Of a stretch of DNA of 46,649 nt, positions 1-7,032 are shown one piece after another. The notes under the pieces were generated by a model, which worked only from the letters and a program-made list of their open reading frames with translations, had not been told where the DNA came from and ran no database searches. The translations under genes were made by a program, and so were the position numbers. The stretch comes from JACVRW01 sp038323835 (GTDB taxonomy: Bacteria; Actinomycetota; Thermoleophilia; Solirubrobacterales; Thermoleophilaceae), in contig JBBQHI010000029.1 in NCBI GenBank assembly GCA_038323835.1, positions 1 to 46,649 on the forward strand. The letters are read 5' to 3'. Numbering within the stretch: the stretch's first letter is position 1; the number at the start of each line of letters is the position of its first letter.

Positions 1-1
1 C

Positions 2-640
2 GACACCCCTGTGGGCGACCAGCGGGACGTGCGCGTGCTCGACGGTGCCGAGTTGGGCGAGTTGTTCGAGGCGGCGTCGGAGCGGTACCGCCTGGCACTT
101 CAACTCAAGGCGCTCACGGGGCTTCGCTCGGCAGAACTGCGTGGCCTGGTCTGGGAAGACCTCGACCTCGCTGCGCCGTCGCTCACGGTTCGGTTCCAGG
201 CCGACGACGATGGCGGCCGGGTCGAGCCGAAGACGGCCTCAGCGCGCCGCGCGGTCCCGCTCGTGGACGAACTCGTCCCGATGCTCAAGGCCCACAAGCT
301 CGCCAGCGCCTACTCAGGCGATGAGGACTTCGTGTTCGCTGGCGACGACGGCGACGCGATGACCTACGCCGGGCTCGCCTCGGCCTTCCAGTACGCGGCC
401 AAGAAGGCAGGACTCGGACCCGACCCCACGCTCACGCTGCACAGCCTGCGCCACGGGTTCGGGTCGGCGCTGATCGCGGGCGGCTGTGATCTGGTCTACG
501 TATCGCGGCGCATGGGCCACGCGAAGGTCAGCATCACGCTCGACATCTACGCGCACGCCTTCGACGCCCGTGAGACAGAGGCCGCACGCGCTGCGTCCGG
601 TGCTCTCAGCGGTGCCTTCGGGGCGGCCCTTCATGCTTGA
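2..640 (+). CDS. Tyrosine recombinase (integrase), C-terminal part, cut by window edge
   Basis: Catalytic domain of a phage-type tyrosine integrase. Box I arginine lies in TGLRSAELRG, the H-x-x-R motif in LHSLRHGFG, and the late His and nucleophilic Tyr in MGHAKVSITLDIYAHAF. The frame is open to the left edge, so the GTG at 11 is probably internal and the N-terminal arm- and core-binding domains lie outside the window. It reads toward the 3' end of the tRNA-Gly at 872-942, the usual position of an integrase beside its attachment tRNA. I infer that it belongs to a second integrated element extending left; no duplicate of the tRNA-Gly end is visible here. Confidence 0.9.
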   Translation, partial: DTPVGDQRDVRVLDGAELGELFEAASERYRLALQLKALTGLRSAELRGLVWEDLDLAAPSLTVRFQADDDGGRVEPKTASARRAVPLVDELVPMLKAHKLASAYSGDEDFVFAGDDGDAMTYAGLASAFQYAAKKAGLGPDPTLTLHSLRHGFGSALIAGGCDLVYVSRRMGHAKVSITLDIYAHAFDARETEAARAASGALSGAFGAALHA

Positions 641-866
641 GGACCTGCGCGTCCCCGCTAGGGGTCTGGTCGCTCTGACCGTCTTCCTGGCCGGGCTCAC
701 CGTGGTGGTGATTGCCCCTGCGGTCCTGCTCGACTACATCCTCCAGGCACCGCCCTTCGTGGTGCTGCTGGTGGGCATCACTGTGGGCGTGGCGGGGGTG
801 TCGCTATCCAAACCGCTATCCACCCTGGCGCAGGGTCAGGTCGAGCGGGCGCAAACCGGCTCCTAG
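633..866 (+). CDS. Small two-helix membrane protein, hypothetical
   Basis: A 77-residue product whose ATG overlaps the last codons of the integrase (stop 638-640). Two hydrophobic segments are visible, about residues 8-28 (ending VVVIAPAVLLDY) and 33-52 (FVVLLVGITVGVAGVSL), followed by a short polar tail. The overlap suggests co-translation with the integrase. The family is not recognised, and a chance frame running out of the integrase cannot be excluded, although the clean hydrophobic pattern argues for a real membrane protein. Confidence 0.45.
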   Translation: MLEDLRVPARGLVALTVFLAGLTVVVIAPAVLLDYILQAPPFVVLLVGITVGVAGVSLSKPLSTLAQGQVERAQTGS

Positions 867-871
867 ATTGA

Positions 872-942
872 AGCGGGCGGTCGGAATCGAACCGACACTA
901 AGAGCTTGGAAGGCTCTTGTGCAACCACTACACCACGCCCGC
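872..942 (-). tRNA. tRNA-Gly(TCC)
   Basis: Read on the minus strand, the acceptor stem GCGGGCG (942-936) pairs with CGCCCGC (879-873). The anticodon arm has loop CTTCCAA, giving TCC (glycine), and the T arm is GTCGG-TTCGATT-CCGAC. CCA is not encoded. Its 3' end faces the integrase fragment on the left, so it is the likely attachment site of the element there. Confidence 0.95.
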
Positions 943-1088
943 GAGGCACTTCGATGATAGGTCCTATCAGCCCGAAGCGAATTCGGGCCCTGGGCCATCA
1001 CCAATTGGTTCTTCGTCCGTCTCCGACCCATCCTTGAGGCGGGCATGGACCTGCACGGGCGGCGGGGCCGCTCGCATAGAGTCGGCGC

Positions 1089-2648
1089 GTGGGCACTCGG
1101 AGCGCGGTTCGCGGGGTCATGGCCGTGTTCGTGGCCCTCGCCGCCGGGGTGCTCAGCCCGCCCGCCCTCGCGGCCTCGCTCGACGCGGGTCGCAGCCGGG
1201 TCGCGGGCACCGTAGACCGGAAGTTTGTGTCCTTCGGGGTCGACATCTCCGCGCTCACGGACCGCACGTCCGGCGCCCCCTTCGACTTCACCAGGCCCCG
1301 GCTCTCCCGCCTGGTTCGCGCGCTCGGGCCTGCGTATATCCGCTTCAGCGGCACGAAGATCGACCAGACCTACTACGACCCCACCGGCGTGCTCGGGCCG
1401 AACCCTCCGGGGGCTTACAAGTTCGTGCTCGGTGCCCGCGAGTGGGATGCAGCCAACCGGTTCGCGGCCGCCAACGGGCTGCGCGTGATCGTCGGCGTGA
1501 ACGCCGGACCCGGGCCCCGCAATGCCGACTCCACGTGGAACCCGGACAACGCGCGCGCCCTGCTCGGCCGGGCGGCCACGATCGGACTGCCCACGGCGGT
1601 GGTGTCGTTCGGCAACGAGCCGAACCTGACCGTGTACGGCGCCTCGAATCCGGTGGGCTACTCCGCGGAGGACTACCTCCGGGACGTGAAGGCGTTCCTG
1701 TCGCTGAGGGCCCAGGCCGCGCCCCGCTCCACCTTCATCGGACCCGGATCCTTCTTCACCACAGGTGCCGAGCGCCCCATCCTGAACATCGCGTTCGGGC
1801 CGGACACCTCCGCGATCATGCCCCTGACCGGCCGCCTCTACGACGCCGTCTCCTACCACCACTACCCCGCGTTCGGGAACACGGCCACGTGCGCCGGCAT
1901 TCAGCCCCGGCCGCCCACCGATCCGCTGGCCGCGGAGTACCTCGACCGCGTCAGGGGCTCGCTCGCCTACATGCGCACGCTGCGTGACGCCAACGCGCCC
2001 CGGCGGCCGCTGTGGGTGGACGAGTTCGGGAACACCGCCTGCGGCGGGGTGATCGGCTACTCGAACACCCTCGCCGCGAGCTTCTACTACCTCAACGCGC
2101 TGGGAACGATGGCCCGCGGAGGCGTGCACGTGGCCACGCGCTGGACGATCTCCGGGTCTCAGCCCTACGCACTGATCGACAACGCGACGCTCACGCCGCG
2201 GCCGGACTACTGGGCGGCGCTCCTCTGGAAGCGCCTGATGGGAACCACGGTGCTCGAGCCCGCGGCGAGCAACACGCCGGGGAGCCTGCGGGTCTTCTCG
2301 AGCTGCACGCCGGGGGTCCGCGGAGGCGTGACCACCCTCGCCCTCAACACCGACCCCGCGGCCCCGGCGACCCTGCGCCTCGATGGTCCCGGAGCCCGCG
2401 GCGCCGGTGTGCACGCCGTGACCGGCGATCTCACCGGCGAGCAGGTGGCGCTGAACGGCGGGCCACTCGAGCTCACCACGGCGGGTGAGCTTCCCGCGCT
2501 CTCCCCCGCCCCCGTCAGGCGCGGCACGGTCACCGTGGCACCCGCGGCGTATGCGTTCATCACCGAGCCCCGAGCCGGCGCGCCGGCGTGCGGGGCCTGG
2601 CGCTGGCCACGACACTGGCCGTTTCGCGCTCCCGGCGCCCGCCCCTGA
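1089..2648 (+). CDS. Secreted glycoside hydrolase, GH79/heparanase-like
   Basis: A 519-residue secreted (beta/alpha)8 glycosidase. Residues 1-29 form a signal peptide (arginines, hydrophobic run, PALAA cleavage region). The clan GH-A pattern is present: SFGNEPN with probable acid/base Glu177 and LWVDEFGN with probable nucleophile Glu312, plus SYHHYP in the barrel and a C-terminal beta-rich region from about residue 400. This best fits GH79-like enzymes, which cleave glucuronide or related bonds in acidic glycans; the substrate cannot be read from sequence. GTG 1089 keeps the basic n-region; ATG 1119 is the alternative. It is convergent with the next gene, 9 bp apart. Confidence 0.75.
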   Translation: MGTRSAVRGVMAVFVALAAGVLSPPALAASLDAGRSRVAGTVDRKFVSFGVDISALTDRTSGAPFDFTRPRLSRLVRALGPAYIRFSGTKIDQTYYDPTGVLGPNPPGAYKFVLGAREWDAANRFAAANGLRVIVGVNAGPGPRNADSTWNPDNARALLGRAATIGLPTAVVSFGNEPNLTVYGASNPVGYSAEDYLRDVKAFLSLRAQAAPRSTFIGPGSFFTTGAERPILNIAFGPDTSAIMPLTGRLYDAVSYHHYPAFGNTATCAGIQPRPPTDPLAAEYLDRVRGSLAYMRTLRDANAPRRPLWVDEFGNTACGGVIGYSNTLAASFYYLNALGTMARGGVHVATRWTISGSQPYALIDNATLTPRPDYWAALLWKRLMGTTVLEPAASNTPGSLRVFSSCTPGVRGGVTTLALNTDPAAPATLRLDGPGARGAGVHAVTGDLTGEQVALNGGPLELTTAGELPALSPAPVRRGTVTVAPAAYAFITEPRAGAPACGAWRWPRHWPFRAPGARP

Positions 2649-2657
2649 GGGCGGCGC

Positions 2658-3614
2658 TCAGGCCGACACGAGCCAGCGCTTGGGGTTCTCCACCATCATC
2701 TGATCGAGCTGCTCGCCGGTCATCCCGCCCTCCTTCAGGGTGGGAATCACGTGCTCGAAGAGCATGGTCATGCTCCACTGCGGCACCTCGTTCGCCTTCA
2801 GGTACTCCTGAACCTCGCGCGGGAACCAGTCGAGCGTGGAGCAGAAGTCCTGCGACAGGAACATGCGCTCCACGTATCCCCGCTCCAGCAGGGCGAGCGT
2901 GGTGGCGTTGCGCTTGTCGGTGGGCAGGAACAGGTCGAGGCCGTAGCGGTCGAGGCCGATCCAGCAGCCCGTGTCCAGCAGGCTCTCGATGTAGTCCAGG
3001 TCGTCGGTGTCCCCGGTGTGGGCGATCTGCACCCGGGCCGGGTCCACACCCTCGTCGAGGAAGATCTTCATCTGGTCCGGGCCGGTGCCCGAGGCCGGTC
3101 GCGAGTGGGCCATGATCGGCAGGCCGGTCTGGATCGACGCGCGAGCCGCCGCGCGGTGGATCTTCTCAACGTTCGGGTTCACCCCCGGCTCGTCGGCCGC
3201 GCACTTGATGAAGGCCGGCTTGATGCCGGTGCCCTGGATCCCGTGCTCGATGTCGTGGACGAGGATCTCGGCGATCTGGTCCTCGTCGCGGTTCAGGAGC
3301 GGCTGGGGCAGGTGGTCGTAGGTGTAGACGCCGGTGGCGAGGATCACGTTGAGGCCGCTCTCGTCCGCGACCCGCTTGCTGAACGCGGCGTTGCGGCTGA
3401 GGAACATGGCCCCCGGGTCCACCACCGTCTTCACGCCGTGGCCGACGACCGCCCGGGCGTCGCCGATGGCCGACTCCCATTCCGCGGCCTCGTCGTAGAG
3501 ATGCGGGAACTGGAACTTCGTGGCCTCGTCGATCGAGCAGAAATGCTCGTGGATGAGGGTCAGACCGAGCTCCTCAACGTCAACGGGCCCGTTCACGGTC
3601 TCCACTGCCGGCAT
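2658..3614 (-). CDS. Phosphotriesterase-family metal-dependent hydrolase
   Basis: A 318-residue amidohydrolase-superfamily protein of the phosphotriesterase/lactonase type. All metal ligands are visible: His22 and His24 (LIHEHF), carboxylated Lys137 (AFIKCAA), His170 (IMAHS), His199 (IAHTGDTDD) and Asp256 (LSQDFCS). The family includes lactonases, organophosphate hydrolases and PTE-homology proteins; the true substrate is unknown. The start ATG (3614) is set by a strong GGAGGAGA ribosome-binding site at 3618-3625. The frame remains open upstream, but that part overlaps an intergenic repeat. Confidence 0.88.
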   Translation of the reverse strand: MPAVETVNGPVDVEELGLTLIHEHFCSIDEATKFQFPHLYDEAAEWESAIGDARAVVGHGVKTVVDPGAMFLSRNAAFSKRVADESGLNVILATGVYTYDHLPQPLLNRDEDQIAEILVHDIEHGIQGTGIKPAFIKCAADEPGVNPNVEKIHRAAARASIQTGLPIMAHSRPASGTGPDQMKIFLDEGVDPARVQIAHTGDTDDLDYIESLLDTGCWIGLDRYGLDLFLPTDKRNATTLALLERGYVERMFLSQDFCSTLDWFPREVQEYLKANEVPQWSMTMLFEHVIPTLKEGGMTGEQLDQMMVENPKRWLVSA

Positions 3615-3684
3615 ACTTCTCCTCCCCAGGGTCGCGGTGCGCGGTGAGCCTACTGGCGGCCAGCGCTCGACCACCGCAGCGCCG

Positions 3685-3755
3685 GCGAGGAGCGCAGCCC
3701 GACCGGCGGTCGGGCGAGCACCGGAGCATGCCATCGGTCGGGCGAGCACCGGAGC
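3685..3755. repeat. Interspersed hairpin repeat, copy 1 (with a duplicated half)
   Basis: The constant flank GCGAGGAGCGCA (3685-3696) is followed by an 8-bp stem GCCCGACC/GGTCGGGC (3697-3704, 3708-3715) with loop GGC, then flank GAGCACCGGAGC (to 3727). The last 21 bp (3707-3727) are repeated exactly at 3735-3755. The same architecture with different stems occurs at 32520 and 35813. It lies between the phosphotriesterase start and tRNA-Trp. Confidence 0.75.
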
Positions 3756-3784
3756 CATGTTCTCCCTCTACGATGGTCGCGCGA

Positions 3785-3859
3785 GGGGCAGTAGTTCAGT
3801 TGGTCCAGAACGCCGGTCTCCAAAACCGGAGGTCCCAGGTTCGAATCCTGGCTGCCCCG
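3785..3859 (+). tRNA. tRNA-Trp(CCA)
   Basis: Acceptor stem GGGGCAG (3785-3791) pairs with CTGCCCC (3852-3858), with discriminator G at 3859. The anticodon arm CCGGT-CTCCAAA-ACCGG gives CCA (tryptophan), and the T arm is CCAGG-TTCGAAT-CCTGG. CCA is not encoded. The tRNA 3' half from 3813 is duplicated perfectly at 13618-13665, marking it as the attachment site of the integrated element that follows. Confidence 0.96.
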
Positions 3860-3860
3860 C
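3813..3860 (+). repeat. attL: 48-bp direct repeat (tRNA-Trp 3' half)
   Basis: Runs from the anticodon stem through the acceptor stem of tRNA-Trp. It is identical base for base to 13618-13665; homology ends on both sides (g versus c before it, c versus t after it). Recombination within this core would restore the tRNA. Confidence 0.93.
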
Positions 3861-3863
3861 CTC

Positions 3864-3893
3864 AAGGAAGCCCCGCTACGGCGGGGTTTCCTT
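3864..3893. terminator. Bidirectional terminator hairpin just after tRNA-Trp
   Basis: A 13-bp stem with loop TACG: AAGGAAG-CCCCGC (3864-3876) against GCGGGG-TTTCCTT (3881-3893), with one G-T pair. The A run and T run flank a GC-rich core, so it can act in either direction. It starts 5 nt after the tRNA end and lies inside the element, so the element appears to supply the tRNA terminator. Confidence 0.75.
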
Positions 3894-4170
3894 GTTCTCA
3901 AGGGACATCGGAGACGGCTCGCCGTGGAGCCGGGTCAACGGCGGGGTCAACACTTTGCGAACCGGCAGCCCGCTGCTGCCGGGCGCGACGCAACGCGGCG
4001 GCTTACGGCAAAGGGTCGAAAAAGGCGCAAGCTGTCCAGCCGGTCTGTTTTAATTCTCATTACCTCAAGCGCAACGATGGGTCGCACCGACTCGGGCAGC
4101 TTGAGTAACGCGCCTCAACGGCGCTAGGTCTCAACGGCCTCCTGGAAGCAGTCATCCCCAAGGAGGCCGT
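3894..4170. other. Left-end leader of the element, no gene; possible arm sites
   Basis: There is no convincing coding sequence here. It holds a pair of direct GGGTCAAC repeats (3932-3939, 3944-3951), a 7-bp hairpin CCGGCAG/CTGCCGG (3962-3968, 3976-3982) and two decanucleotides ending CTCAACGGC (4113-4122, 4129-4138). A weak promoter-like pair TTGAGT (4101-4106) and TAGGTC (4125-4130), 18 nt apart, could drive the operon starting at 4171. The GGGTCAAC pair recurs near the right end (13495, 13506). Confidence 0.4.
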
Positions 4171-4455
4171 GTGCCACGAGTAGCCGAACAACGCGGGAGA
4201 ACGGTGAGTGTCTGGCTACCCGAGCCCGATGCTCAGCTTCTTCGCTCTCAAGCCGATCACGCGGACCGCACGATGGGCGCGGAGCTTCGGCGAGCGCTCC
4301 GGCCGTACATAGAGGAGCTTCGAGCAGCTACAGGCGATCGGGCTAGCACCCGTGGCCGCGAGGAGTTGGTGGCCACCCTCAACGACGAAACGCCGCTGGC
4401 AGGCGGCGTCTCGTCCGAAGATCGCCCGGGGCGGGGCGACAGTGACGCAGCGTAG
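4171..4455 (+). CDS. Ribbon-helix-helix DNA-binding protein, putative regulator
   Basis: A 94-residue product and first gene of the long forward operon. Residues 10-48 fit an Arc/CopG fold: a short strand (RTVSVWLP) then two helices (DAQLLRSQADHA and MGAELRRALRPYIEEL). The tail is polar and acidic. Such proteins usually repress their own operon or act as antitoxin-type regulators; no toxin partner is seen next to it. GTG 4171 is chosen because AAGGAGG (4160-4166) sits 4 nt upstream. Confidence 0.65.
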   Translation: MPRVAEQRGRTVSVWLPEPDAQLLRSQADHADRTMGAELRRALRPYIEELRAATGDRASTRGREELVATLNDETPLAGGVSSEDRPGRGDSDAA

Positions 4456-4525
4456 CGGCCCCTCACATAGCGTCTCGACACCCGTAAAGGTTGCTGGCGA
4501 GACGAAGGCCCCGGAGGTCGTCGGC

Positions 4526-5065
4526 ATGACGTTCGGGCGCTGGGAGGGCCTCACGCCCGACCTGCCCGGCAGCGTGCGGGCCGACCTGTTCCGGTACGTC
4601 GCTGAGCGGCACGAGGCGGACTGCTCGGCGAACCTTGCCTGGCAGGCCGCAGAGCACACCGAGTGGGAGCGGCAAGGCCGGCCGATTCACCTCGATGAGG
4701 ACGAACCTCGGAAGCGCCGCAGCCCGCACCACGGCACCCCGACGAGCACGTCAACCGGCTCGCTGCGGGTGGCACTCCCCGACGGCGACCTGCTGAAGCA
4801 GATCCCGGCCAACCAGTACCTGCCGGCGTTCACCGGCGAGGTCGTGTCGGCTGCGGGGAGGACCCGGTGCCCGAGCCCCGACCATCCCGACGTCCATCCC
4901 TCAACCAAGTGTTACGGCACCCGCTGGACGTGCTTTTCGTGTGGTGCTGGGGGGACCATTGTGGACGCCGGTGAGTTGGTGTCCGGGATTCCCGCCACGG
5001 GCGCATCGTACTTCGAGCTTCGGGCCTGGATCATGGACCAGTTGGGGTTGGGGGTCCGCCCGTGA
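4526..5065 (+). CDS. CHC2 zinc-finger primase-like protein, no catalytic domain
   Basis: A 179-residue product. The C-terminal half has the DnaG-type CHC2 zinc ribbon: Cys115-x4-His120 (RCPSPDH), then W-T-Cys136-x2-Cys139-G-x-G-G. No TOPRIM or polymerase domain follows, so it can recognise template but not prime alone; it probably acts with the DUF3631 ATPase, whose GTG overlaps this stop by 4 nt. The N-terminal 100 residues are charged and unassigned. ATG 4526 has GGAGG at 4513-4517; GTG 4442, overlapping the upstream gene by 14 nt, would add 28 residues and is a real alternative. Confidence 0.72.
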   Translation: MTFGRWEGLTPDLPGSVRADLFRYVAERHEADCSANLAWQAAEHTEWERQGRPIHLDEDEPRKRRSPHHGTPTSTSTGSLRVALPDGDLLKQIPANQYLPAFTGEVVSAAGRTRCPSPDHPDVHPSTKCYGTRWTCFSCGAGGTIVDAGELVSGIPATGASYFELRAWIMDQLGLGVRP

Positions 5066-6441
5066 GCCACCAGGAAGACGCCCAGGCGGAGGCCCGCCAG
5101 ACGGTCAAGGCCGCAGCCTCTGAGAGCTGCGCGGCACTGTTGGGAGAGATCAGGGCGCTGCTATCGCGGTTCGTCGTTATGAGCAGCGCCCAGGGGCGCG
5201 TGGTGGCGCTCTGGACCCTCCACACCTACCTGATCGCAGTGGCCGAGGCGACCCCCTACTTGGCCGTCACCTCGGCGGAGAAGCGGTCCGGTAAGACGAG
5301 GTTGCTCGAGGTGCTGGAGATGCTGGTGGCCCGTCCTTGGTTTACCGGCAGGACCACGGCGGCGGTGCTGCCCAGAAAGATCGACACCGACAAGCCGACC
5401 CTGTTGCTCGATGAGTCCGACGCCGCGTTCGGCGGCGAGAAGGAATACGCCGAGGCGCTACGCGGTGTCCTCAACACCGGACACCGGCGGGGTGGGCGCA
5501 CCACGGTGTGTGTCGGCCAGGGCGCCAACATCGGCTTCAAGGACTTCTCGACCTTCTCCGCGAAGTGCATCGCCGGGATCGGCAAGTTGCCCGACACGGT
5601 GGCCGACCGGGCCATTCCCGTCCGGCTTGACCGTCGGGCGCCGGGTGAGCGTGTCGACCGTTTCCGCCGGCGGGAGGTCGAGCCCCAAGCCCAACAGCTC
5701 CGCGCCCGACTCGAAGCACTTACCGAGATTGCCGAGGCGCTGTTGCGGGACGCCCGACCGGAACTACCGGACGAACTCGATGACCGTGCCCTGGATGGTG
5801 TCGAGCCGCTGTTGGCCATCGCCGAGCTGGCAGGTGGCGACTGGCCCGTTTCGGCCCGCGCCGCCTGTGTGGAGCTCTACGGCGGCCGCCAGATCGCGGA
5901 CGAGTCGACCGGCATCCAGTTGCTGGCGGACATCCGCTGTGTCCTTGAACCCCGCGACGAGGACGGCGAGCCGCTGCCGAGGGTGGCCCGGATCACCACC
6001 GCCGCCCTGCTCGACGGACTGAACGGGCTCGAGGAGTCGCCGTGGGCTGACTGGTTCGGGAAGCCGCTTACGCCACGCGGGCTGTCGAAGCTCCTCGAGC
6101 CATATGGCATGAGCAGCAAGGACGTGAAGGTCGACAAGAAGTCCCGGAAGGGCTTCCAGCACAAAGACTTCGAGTCCGCTTGGGCGCGTTACCTGACCTC
6201 CAAAACGCGACTCCGCGACAACCCGCATTCCAATGCGGAAAACAGCGAATTTGAATCCGCGACCAACCCCCCCGAGGTCGCGGATAGAAACCGCCTCAAT
6301 CCCGCTCCAGGAGCGGAAGGTCGCGGAGTCGCGGATAGCGACCCCGATCCTGCCGGAAGCGACGTGTTCGAACCCGCAACGCCCGAGCAGGAAGCACTGC
6401 TCGAGCGCTACCGCGTAGCGCACGGAGACGAGTCATCGTGA
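5062..6441 (+). CDS. DUF3631-family P-loop ATPase, element replication protein
   Basis: A 459-residue product. A Walker A-like SAEKRSGKT lies at residues 71-79 and a Walker B LLLDESD at 114-120, followed by an arginine-rich segment (VADRAIPVRLDRR) as in DUF3631 helicase-like proteins of actinobacterial prophages. Around residues 335-375 comes the typical C-terminal segment (LEPYGMSSKDVKV through FESAWARYL), then a low-complexity acidic tail. It is likely the replicative helicase or origin-opening ATPase, paired with the zinc-finger gene before it (GTGA overlap). Biochemical activity is inferred from the family only. Confidence 0.75.
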   Translation: MSHQEDAQAEARQTVKAAASESCAALLGEIRALLSRFVVMSSAQGRVVALWTLHTYLIAVAEATPYLAVTSAEKRSGKTRLLEVLEMLVARPWFTGRTTAAVLPRKIDTDKPTLLLDESDAAFGGEKEYAEALRGVLNTGHRRGGRTTVCVGQGANIGFKDFSTFSAKCIAGIGKLPDTVADRAIPVRLDRRAPGERVDRFRRREVEPQAQQLRARLEALTEIAEALLRDARPELPDELDDRALDGVEPLLAIAELAGGDWPVSARAACVELYGGRQIADESTGIQLLADIRCVLEPRDEDGEPLPRVARITTAALLDGLNGLEESPWADWFGKPLTPRGLSKLLEPYGMSSKDVKVDKKSRKGFQHKDFESAWARYLTSKTRLRDNPHSNAENSEFESATNPPEVADRNRLNPAPGAEGRGVADSDPDPAGSDVFEPATPEQEALLERYRVAHGDESS

Positions 6442-6740
6442 AGCGCTTCTTCGGCCCGGCCGAGACCCGTCACGACGCTTTGCCAGCGGGACAAGCTCAC
6501 GCGCCACGGCCACGTTCGGAATGGGGCCCGTGGGCCCCAACTGGAGCGCCACGTCCCGCCGCGGCCGCCTCATTGGGAATGTTGCCAATTGGCAACAGCT
6601 GGGCCGCCACACGGTCTACATTTGTAGACACGGCCACCCGCTCGTTTGGAATGTCACCAATTGGTGACAGTTGGAGCGCCACGTCGGCCGCGTACGCAAG
6701 CGTGCACCAAGTCGGGCAGAAGTGGGGCACCACGGCATGA
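6438..6740 (+). CDS. Repeat-bearing small ORF, function unknown
   Basis: A 100-residue frame whose GTG overlaps the previous stop by 4 nt and whose TGA overlaps the next ATG by 4 nt, which supports translation. It contains a repeated peptide, LGMLPIGNSWAAT then FGMSPIGDSWSAT then a decayed VHQVGQKWGTT. At the DNA level these repeats are 18-nt palindromes with GGAA in front and a TGG-x-x-CGCCAC tail. A further DNA copy (6518) falls in a different frame, so the nucleotide structure, not the peptide, may be what is conserved. No family is recognised. Confidence 0.45.
   Translation: MKRFFGPAETRHDALPAGQAHAPRPRSEWGPWAPTGAPRPAAAASLGMLPIGNSWAATRSTFVDTATRSFGMSPIGDSWSATSAAYASVHQVGQKWGTTA
6518..6735. 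repeat. Array of covarying palindromic repeats
   Basis: Three units, each GGAA + 18-nt palindrome beginning TG and ending CA + a tail like NYTGGRSCGCCACR. Palindromes: TGGGGCCCGTGGGCCCCA (6522-6539, centre GT unpaired), TGTTGCCAATTGGCAACA (6580-6597) and TGTCACCAATTGGTGACA (6652-6669). Arm changes are compensated on the other side. A degenerate fourth unit is at about 6699-6735. Unit spacing is 58, 72 and 51 nt. It could be an origin, operator set or RNA hairpin array. Confidence 0.8.
6614..6629. promoter_or_regulatory. Dyad site TCTACA-N2-TGTAGA, copy 1
   Basis: GTCTACATTTGTAGAC has 7-bp inverted arms around a TT centre. The inner 14 bp match the dyad at 7131-7144 in all arm positions. A binding site for a dimeric regulator encoded by the element is the simplest reading. 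Confidence 0.5.
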
Positions 6741-7000
6741 GCAACATCACCGTGGGCATCCCCGACGAACTCATCGACGCCGTTGCCGAGCGTGTCCTAG
6801 AACGCCTGGAACACACCGCCGAGCCCGAGGGGTTCCTCGACGTGGACGGCGCCGCCGCGTTCCTGGCCTGCCCCACGTCGCGGATCTACGCCCTGACAAG
6901 CGCCGGCCGACTACCTGTCCACCGAGATGGATCGCGCCTGCTCTTCGACCGCAGCGAACTGCGGGACTACGTCAACGCCGGAGGAGCCAAACGACCATGA
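6737..7000 (+). CDS. Excisionase-like MerR-type helix-turn-helix protein
   Basis: An 87-residue product. Residues 31-83 match the excisionase/HTH_17 domain: GFLDVDGAAAFLAC, then SRIYALTSAGRLPVHRDGSRLLFDRSELRDYV, the winged-helix pattern of small recombination directionality factors and regulators. The N-terminal helix resembles actinobacterial Xis-like proteins (DELIDAVAERVLERL). It probably controls excision by the integrase at 12366 or regulates the operon. The start ATG overlaps the previous stop (ATGA). Confidence 0.75.
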   Translation: MSNITVGIPDELIDAVAERVLERLEHTAEPEGFLDVDGAAAFLACPTSRIYALTSAGRLPVHRDGSRLLFDRSELRDYVNAGGAKRP

Positions 7001-7032
7001 ACAGTCCCTCCCACACCCCGGTCGTCCGGTGA
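6997..7032 (+). CDS. Possible 11-codon leader peptide
   Basis: The ATG overlaps the stop of the HTH gene (ATGA) and is preceded by a strong GGAGGAG (6980-6986). It encodes MNSPSHTPVVR and its TGA (7030-7032) overlaps the GTG start of the next gene. The stop lies in the 5' arm of a 12-bp hairpin. Translation through this leader could open the hairpin and start the next gene, so it may be a coupling device rather than a functional peptide. Confidence 0.35.
   Translation: MNSPSHTPVVR

Noticed and set aside
816..2615. A 599-codon reverse frame opposite the GH79-like gene
   Set aside because: Low-complexity Arg/Gly/Ala composition and no motif; the forward strand has a complete secreted enzyme. 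A GC-rich shadow frame.
3644..4108. Forward frame crossing tRNA-Trp and the left att site
   Set aside because: It reads through the tRNA and terminator hairpin; no ribosome-binding site or motif.
4442..4525. Longer version of the CHC2 protein from GTG 4442
   Set aside because: Kept only as an alternative: no ribosome-binding site and a 14-nt overlap, whereas ATG 4526 has GGAGG at good spacing.
6518..6735. Palindrome array considered as a CRISPR
   Set aside because: Only three or four units, the variable part is the palindrome and the constant part lies outside it, spacing is irregular, and no cas gene is present.
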